Shown in pieces: positions 48,538 to 53,177 of a DNA stretch of 53,177 nt. Source of the stretch: an uncultured Anaerolineae bacterium (GTDB lineage Bacteria > Chloroflexota > Anaerolineae > Aggregatilineales > Phototrophicaceae). Below the pieces are notes generated by a model. The model saw only the letters and a list, made by a program, of their open reading frames with translations. It ran no database searches and had not been told where the DNA came from. A program made the translations under genes and the position numbers. The stretch spans positions 1 through 53,177 of the forward strand of contig CALKJO010000012.1 of the NCBI GenBank assembly GCA_937995825.1. Reading direction: 5' to 3'. Positions within the stretch are counted from its first letter, which is position 1, and every line of letters begins with the position of its first letter.

Positions 48538-49794
48538 TTATCGCGGTCGGATAATGCCCGGTAGGGTTGGTGTATAGCCGGGGAAGATATGATCGAGAGC
48601 GGTGTTGCCGAGCCGCTGGACGAGAATCTCAGCGAGGACATCGCGATAGTCGGTGGTGATGGCGAGGTCGCTCTCATCGAGCGCTGCATCGTGCAGACCG
48701 GGCCAGCGCGCATGAATCGTCCCGGTGACTCCGCCGCCCATGACAAACATCGCGTTGCCGTGTCCATGATCCGTGCCGCCGCTGGCGTTTTCGTTCGCAG
48801 TCCGTCCGAATTCGCTCATCGACACGACAGTGATATGTCCCATCTCATCCTGAAGATCGGTATAGAAAGCGTTCATGCCCTGAGCAAAGTCGTTGAGCAG
48901 AGATGCCATCGTGCCATCGCTGCCGCCCTGATATTCGTGCGTATCCCATCCGCCGATGTCGACGCAGGCGATCTCCAGTCCCACGCCGGCTTTGATCAAC
49001 TGCGCGACCTGCCGCAGCGCGTAGCCAAATTCGCTGTCGGGATACTGCGCGCCGTTGGCAGGATAATATTCCTGCGCGGAGAGCTGCGCCATCATATCGA
49101 GTGTGTTCAAGACGCCTGCCGCTTTCATATCAAGAATGTCGGTCGGAGCCTGCACGCTGTACAGACCCGCGAGCGTGCGCTGGATCGAAGCGATCTGATC
49201 CTGCCGTCCGCCTAGATGGAAATCAGCAATCGAGCGCAGGGCGAGCGCTGACGGTTCCCCGCGCAGCGAGGCAGGCAGAATCGCGCCCATGCCCACAGCG
49301 CGGAACGGCGACTCATCCTGCCATGAGGCAGACTGTAAATGGCGGGTGATCCAGCCGGTGGAGGTGGATTTATCGCCTGGAATGCCGCGCTCCATGTATT
49401 CCATCGCGTCGAAGTGCGAGCGCGATGGATCGGGCGATCCAGCGGCATGGATGATGTTGAGCGCGCCCGCATCGAAGATGTCCTTGAGTGGCGCAAGCGC
49501 GGGATGCAGCCCGAAAAAGCCGTCAAGGTCGATGACGCTGCCGTAACCATTACCTGGTTCTGGGATGGCGATAGTGGGGCGGCGGTCGTAATAGCCGCCG
49601 CCTTCGCCATATGGGACGACGGCGTTCAGCCCATCCATGCCGCCGCGCTGGAAGATCGCAACCAGGATATCGTGGCGGACGGACTGCTGCCCATGCGGTG
49701 AAAAGACCAGCTTAGGCATCCAGGAAGGAAAGAGCGCGCTGCTGATGCCTAGAACGCCCATCGATTTGAGAAAGCCGCGTCGTGAAAGACTCAT
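48538..49794 (-). CDS. DUF1501 (sulfatase-like) Tat-exported protein
   Basis: The 418-residue protein starts with a twin-arginine signal (SLSRRGFLKSMGVLG), indicating folded export. VAIFQRGGMDGLNAVVPYG, PDPSRSHFDAMEYMERG, VDIGGWDTHEYQGG and VSMSEFGRTANENASGGTDHGHG are the usual DUF1501 motifs. The domain belongs to the alkaline phosphatase/sulfatase-like superfamily and has metal-ligand-like Asp and His. A strong AGGAG site lies 8 bases before the ATG at 49794. DUF1800 is encoded just upstream, a pair found together in many bacteria. Confidence 0.94.
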   Translation of the reverse strand: MSLSRRGFLKSMGVLGISSALFPSWMPKLVFSPHGQQSVRHDILVAIFQRGGMDGLNAVVPYGEGGGYYDRRPTIAIPEPGNGYGSVIDLDGFFGLHPALAPLKDIFDAGALNIIHAAGSPDPSRSHFDAMEYMERGIPGDKSTSTGWITRHLQSASWQDESPFRAVGMGAILPASLRGEPSALALRSIADFHLGGRQDQIASIQRTLAGLYSVQAPTDILDMKAAGVLNTLDMMAQLSAQEYYPANGAQYPDSEFGYALRQVAQLIKAGVGLEIACVDIGGWDTHEYQGGSDGTMASLLNDFAQGMNAFYTDLQDEMGHITVVSMSEFGRTANENASGGTDHGHGNAMFVMGGGVTGTIHARWPGLHDAALDESDLAITTDYRDVLAEILVQRLGNTALDHIFPGYTPTLPGIIRPR

Positions 49795-49805
49795 GATAAT
49801 CACTC

Positions 49806-51194
49806 CTATGACCATTGGAAATATGGGGAGGCAAGCAGCAGCCCGATCAGGATTGGGGCGCGCGAATGGTAGCGGGATATGTCGATAGGGGTATCCGCGC
49901 TCGATGCGACGTAGGCGATCATCGTCTGCCGGTCAGACTCAGGCAGGATCATGCCGAGGATGCGCTCCGAAGCCGCGTCGACCAATGCGCCGGTGGTGGG
50001 CTGTGGTGGAAGGACGGCGGTCACATCGAGCGCCGCGCTAGGAAGATAGCCATCGCCTGACAGGGCGAGATTCATTGCCAGATTCCAGCGATGCAGCAGT
50101 CCATTGGTGTTGATCCAGGCTTCGCTGACATCAGGATAACCGTTAGGCGGTCCCCAGAAAAAGGGGACTTGCCCCAATGCTTCCAAACTCCAGACCAGAT
50201 CGGACGGGTCTTGAATCTGAATGCCAGGATCAAGAACGCGCAGGATGGCGACGAGGTATTCAAACGGGCGGCGGAATTTCTGACTCTCAGCCGCCATGAA
50301 TTCATCCGAGGTGAGGATATGGCGAAGGATTTCGCGGATGCTGCCGCGTGTCTGCATGAAGACGTTTGCGGCGCTGTCCACAATCGAGGACGGCGGGTTG
50401 TCACCGAGAAAGCGGCGGCATAACTTGAAGCAGACGAAGCGCGCCGTCGATGGGTGGTTGGCGAGCAGATCGAGGACCTGCAGCCCGTCTTCAATGCCGC
50501 GCCCGGCTGGGAAGCGCGCGCCGAGAATGTATTTCTCATCCTGATCGTGAACATAGGGGTCAAAGTGGAATTCGCCGTTGCGCACTGTCCAGCCGGTGAA
50601 GGCGCGTGCCACTGCGATCACGTCGCTTTCTGTGTAGCCGCCATCTACGCCGAGTGTATGCAGCTCCATCACCTCACGGGCATAGTTTTCGTTGGGATGC
50701 TCGGCAGTGCTGGAGTCGTTGTTGAGGTAGTAAAGCATGGCGGGGCTGCGCGCGGAAGCGAACAGCAGATCGCGGAAACTGCCCATTGCATGGCGGCGGA
50801 TCACCTCGCGGTCATCGACGATTTTGTAAGAAAGCAGATCGCCGATGGGGATATTGAAATGATCCGTCCAGAATTCGACCATGCGCTCGTAAAGCTGGCG
50901 TTCACTGTAGACGGCGCGCATCAGGCGCGCTCCGAGCATCGTATCGAGGATCGTCGAATAATCGCCCATATCCAATTCACGGACATTCATGGCGAGGATT
51001 CGACGAGCAGCAACATAGCTGTCGATGAAGGGATCAGGGATGGTTTCGGGTTGGAGCTGTTCGTCGATGAAGGCGCTGATGCCAACAGCGGCGATTCGTT
51101 CGAGGTCTCGTGGGCGCGCTCCCCAAGTGACGCGGTTGAGAACGTGCAGCGACTGCACAGATCGCACTTGGAATGTGGACAATTGGACACGCAT
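49806..51194 (-). CDS. DUF1800 protein
   Basis: The 462-residue protein is a DUF1800 member: HVLNRVTWGARPRDLERIAAVG at the start, VEFWTDHFNIP, HPNENYAREVMELHTLGVDGGYTESDV in the centre (ends HPNEN and YTESDV), and FVCFKLCRRFLGD and FRRPFEYLVAILR later. The function is unknown; the family nearly always accompanies DUF1501 and is thought to act at the cell surface. No clear signal peptide is visible, so export may depend on its partner. AGGAGGATGT precedes the ATG. It is the first gene of the minus-strand cluster. Confidence 0.93.
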   Translation of the reverse strand: MRVQLSTFQVRSVQSLHVLNRVTWGARPRDLERIAAVGISAFIDEQLQPETIPDPFIDSYVAARRILAMNVRELDMGDYSTILDTMLGARLMRAVYSERQLYERMVEFWTDHFNIPIGDLLSYKIVDDREVIRRHAMGSFRDLLFASARSPAMLYYLNNDSSTAEHPNENYAREVMELHTLGVDGGYTESDVIAVARAFTGWTVRNGEFHFDPYVHDQDEKYILGARFPAGRGIEDGLQVLDLLANHPSTARFVCFKLCRRFLGDNPPSSIVDSAANVFMQTRGSIREILRHILTSDEFMAAESQKFRRPFEYLVAILRVLDPGIQIQDPSDLVWSLEALGQVPFFWGPPNGYPDVSEAWINTNGLLHRWNLAMNLALSGDGYLPSAALDVTAVLPPQPTTGALVDAASERILGMILPESDRQTMIAYVASSADTPIDISRYHSRAPILIGLLLASPYFQWS

Positions 51195-51290
51195 ACATCC
51201 TCCTTTTTCCTGATTACAGGATACCGAGGTGCAGCGTGTGAAATTTGACGGGGTTTTGACGGAATCGTCACAAATGAGGCAAATAAAAGA

Positions 51291-51362
51291 TGCCCTCGAC
51301 AGGACTCGAACCTGTGCTTTCGCCTCCGGAGGGCGACGCTCTATCCGCTGAGCTACGAGGGC
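51291..51362 (-). tRNA. tRNA-Arg (CCG)
   Basis: On the minus strand the 72 bases fold as a complete cloverleaf. The acceptor is GCCCTCG with CGAGGGC plus discriminator A. The anticodon stem is TCGCC/GGCGA with loop CTCCGGA, giving anticodon CCG for codon CGG. The T arm is ACAGG-TTCGAGT-CCTGT. The 3' CCA is not encoded. Confidence 0.97.
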
Positions 51363-51374
51363 ATTCTCTAAAAT

Positions 51375-51403
51375 AATGTAGCATGAAAGCGGTCAGGACG
51401 CAA
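51375..51403 (-). promoter_or_regulatory. Possible promoter of tRNA-Arg
   Basis: On the minus strand TTGCGT (51398-51403) and TACATT (51375-51380) are 17 bases apart. The -10 ends 13 bases before the tRNA 5' end, which would allow a very short leader. Box matches are modest. Confidence 0.35.
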
Positions 51404-51450
51404 GTCAGGACTAGCGATGTTCGGATGAATCTGCTATTGTCCAACTCAGA

Positions 51451-52200
51451 ATGGGACACATGACGTTACTCCGATTGATGAAAACAAGGTTTGTAGTTAT
51501 CTTCTTTTTGCTGGCGATGACGGCATGTTCTCCCTTGCTAGAGGTTCAGCAGACGCCGACGGAACCGCTGATCAGCCGAGAGCAGTTCGCTCGTGAAGGG
51601 ACGGCGATTGCTCAGGCGGCGCAGATACAGGCTACAGCCGTCGCGGAAACAGCCGTCGCCGCTGGGACGTATGTCGCAGAGCGCGAGAGCATCAACAGCC
51701 AGTTAGTGCAAACCTTGCGCGCGGTCGTGCCGCCGACCCAGCAGATCGTCAGTCAGAGCGGACTGGTCACGCCGGGTATGAATGCGACGGTCAGTCCGAT
51801 GGAGATGGCAGCCCTAACGCCCGCAGCTGGCGCGTTAATGGCAGAAAATGCGACAATCGGGACGCAGTTTGTCGATGTAGCGACGGCGCTCAGCGTGCGC
51901 GATAATGACGGATGTGCAGCAGCGCCTGTAAGCAGCTTTCCAGCAGGTGTTACGCGGATTTATGCCACGGCGCGGGCGCTGAATATTCGGGCGGGGACGC
52001 GGATGTCAGCCGACTGGCTGTACAATGGCACGCTGGTCTATCAGTCGTCCGCCTGGACGGTCAGTGTGGACGATGATGATTTCTGTCTGTGGTTCTATGT
52101 TGAACCGGATGATTTTGCCTTCAGCGCGGGCAGTTGGTCGGTGCAGCTTTACGCAAACGGAGTGGCGATTCAGCCGCCCGCAGTGTTTACGATTGGCTGA
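51451..52200 (+). CDS. Lipoprotein of unknown function
   Basis: The 249-residue protein has a signal peptide and lipobox (FFLLAMTACSP), so it is probably anchored to the outer face of the membrane. A helical, Ala-rich region follows (EGTAIAQAAQIQATAVAETA), then a C-terminal beta-domain with two cysteines (NDGCAAAP, DDDFCLWFYVE), probably disulfide-linked. Three start codons are in frame: 51451, 51460 and 51478; the last gives the most typical signal peptide (KTRFVVIFF). No homology recognised. It is followed after 55 bases by another exported gene. Confidence 0.72.
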   Translation: MGHMTLLRLMKTRFVVIFFLLAMTACSPLLEVQQTPTEPLISREQFAREGTAIAQAAQIQATAVAETAVAAGTYVAERESINSQLVQTLRAVVPPTQQIVSQSGLVTPGMNATVSPMEMAALTPAAGALMAENATIGTQFVDVATALSVRDNDGCAAAPVSSFPAGVTRIYATARALNIRAGTRMSADWLYNGTLVYQSSAWTVSVDDDDFCLWFYVEPDDFAFSAGSWSVQLYANGVAIQPPAVFTIG

Positions 52201-52255
52201 GCTTGCTGTTAAGGGCTGCGCATTCACTGCGCACATACAGAATTGAGGGGCGTTT

Positions 52256-53177
52256 GTGAAATGTCATCGGCAGGTGGTGACCGGAGTGATGAGCGCGCTG
52301 CTGCTCTGGACGTATATGCAGGTGGGGCAGGTTCATGCTCAGTCTACCCTGTCTCCGTCACCGACGCCTACAACTGCGACTCTGACGCCCACGCCGCGCG
52401 GAAGCTATATTCTGCCAGCGGACATCAACGTGCGCGGCGGACCTGGCGAGACGTTTCCGTCAGTGGGTCGGCTGACTGCAGGGAATGTGGTTCGCCCGTT
52501 GAATCGGAGTGAAGACGGGCGCTGGGTGTTGATTGCGTACAATCGTGGATTTGCATGGGTGCGGCGCGATCTGGCATTCTGGTCGGTGGACATCGATGCT
52601 CTGCCAATTCTGGAGATCGATAATCTGACGCCGACGCGCGAGCGCGAAGTCACCCCCTTTTTCGCCACCAGCACGCCGGATGGAAACTGGGTGCTTGCGG
52701 GGGAAAGTGGAGCCAGGCTGCGGGCAGGTCCCGGATTGGATTTTCCGGTTCTGGGGCGTCTCCTGGATGGGGAGTTGGTCGAACCGGTCGGGCGTGATGC
52801 CGAGACCAAGTGGATCTTGATCCGCCGCGAAGACGGATTCGCCTGGATCGCACGCATGCTGGTGCAGTGGGATACGGATTTATCGGCGCTTCCGGTGCTG
52901 CTTGAGGATGCGCTGACGCCAAGTCTCACTTTCACACCCACCTATACGCCGACTGCAACATATACCCCGTCGCGTACATCCACTGCTACACCAACATTCA
53001 CGCTGACGCCGACGGAGACGGCTAGTCCGACGCCGACGCCGACGGAGACGGCTAGTCCGACGCCGACGGAGACGGAGACGGCTAGTCCGACGCCGACGCC
53101 GACGTTCACAGCCACTCATACGCCGACGGAGACGGCTAGTCCGACGCCGACGCCGACGGAGACGGCTAGTCCGACGC
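52256..53177 (+). CDS. Exported SH3-repeat protein with Thr-Pro repeat tail (3' truncated by window)
   Basis: A frame starts at GTG 52256, 5 bases after GAGGGG, and stays open to the window end (307 codons seen). It encodes a signal peptide (about 1-29), two bacterial SH3-like domains ([17 protein letters not shown] and [17 protein letters not shown], each ending in a GFAW-type strand), and a Thr/Pro/Ser-rich tail. The latter is a run of a 10-residue repeat [10 protein letters not shown]. Such tails usually act as stalks or wall-spanning linkers. The C-terminus and any anchor are beyond the window. Confidence 0.82.
   Translation, partial: MKCHRQVVTGVMSALLLWTYMQVGQVHAQSTLSPSPTPTTATLTPTPRGSYILPADINVRGGPGETFPSVGRLTAGNVVRPLNRSEDGRWVLIAYNRGFAWVRRDLAFWSVDIDALPILEIDNLTPTREREVTPFFATSTPDGNWVLAGESGARLRAGPGLDFPVLGRLLDGELVEPVGRDAETKWILIRREDGFAWIARMLVQWDTDLSALPVLLEDALTPSLTFTPTYTPTATYTPSRTSTATPTFTLTPTETASPTPTPTETASPTPTETETASPTPTPTFTATHTPTETASPTPTPTETASPT
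53001..53177 (+). repeat. 30-bp tandem repeats coding Thr-Pro decapeptides
   Basis: GCTAGTCCGACG occurs at 53021, 53051, 53081, 53135 and 53165, giving a 30-base period interrupted by one 54-base step. The unit keeps the frame of the SH3 protein and encodes [10 protein letters not shown] with small variations. It continues beyond the window. Confidence 0.9.

Noticed and set aside
48519..48767. An 83-residue N-terminal extension of the exported hypothetical protein
   Set aside because: It overlaps DUF1501 on the same strand and would bury the clear signal peptide starting at 48518.
52880..53119. An Arg-rich open frame on the minus strand over the 30-bp repeats
   Set aside because: It is just the reverse complement of the ACG/CCG-rich repeat; the plus-strand frame has a signal peptide and two SH3 domains.

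Overview
This looks like a chromosomal segment of an aerobic bacterium, most likely Chloroflexota (Anaerolineae-like). That placement is an inference from moderate-to-high GC, DUF1800/DUF1501 partners, Thr-Pro-rich SH3 surface proteins, a RicT-like PSP1 protein, RqcH, and heme A/heme O synthases. No marker gene was compared.

Layout. Bases 1-400: edge of an ISAs1-like insertion sequence (minus strand) and a probable structured RNA. 400-2135: lipoate ligase and a catalytically degenerate tyrosine recombinase. 2129-7774 (minus): polX, a membrane SH3 protein, ligA and rlmI, all joined by ATGA overlaps. 7900-15700: divergent promoters, a tryptophan T-box and the operon trpE-(phosphatase-like)-trpG-trpD-trpC-trpF-trpB-trpA. 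15759-16556: a methyltransferase. 16558-23869: an aromatic operon aroH-tyrA-aroA-(hypothetical)-aroE-aroC-aroK-aroB-aroQ, headed by a 26-codon leader peptide with a Phe-Tyr-Tyr-Tyr run and a terminator. 23992-26740: glnA converging on aspartate kinase. 26832-33821: PSP1 protein, LmbE-like deacetylase, M20 hydrolase, cyanophycinase-like protein, purA, a metal-receptor-like protein and a sensorless histidine kinase. 33956-38987: small membrane protein, half-length CtaA paralogue, ctaA, ctaB, cytochrome c, rqcH. 39081-51194 (minus): eleven close-packed genes (DUF1800, DUF1501, exported protein, response regulator, histidine kinase, lipoprotein, glycoside hydrolase-like, solute-binding-like, three glycosyltransferases). 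51291-51362: tRNA-Arg(CCG). 51451-53177: a lipoprotein and an SH3/Thr-Pro repeat protein cut by the window end.

How they work together. The aro and trp operons hold most steps from dehydroquinate synthesis to chorismate, tryptophan and the tyrosine precursor. DAHP synthase and prephenate dehydratase are not in the window. Each operon appears to have its own RNA switch: tRNA-Trp sensing by a T-box for trp, and ribosome stalling at Tyr codons for aro. The large minus-strand cluster looks like a cell-envelope module combining secretion, signalling and sugar transfer.

The most noteworthy items are the Tyr-codon attenuator, two enzyme-family proteins that have lost catalytic residues (a recombinase and a phosphatase-like protein inside the trp operon), the half-length CtaA, and the envelope cluster.
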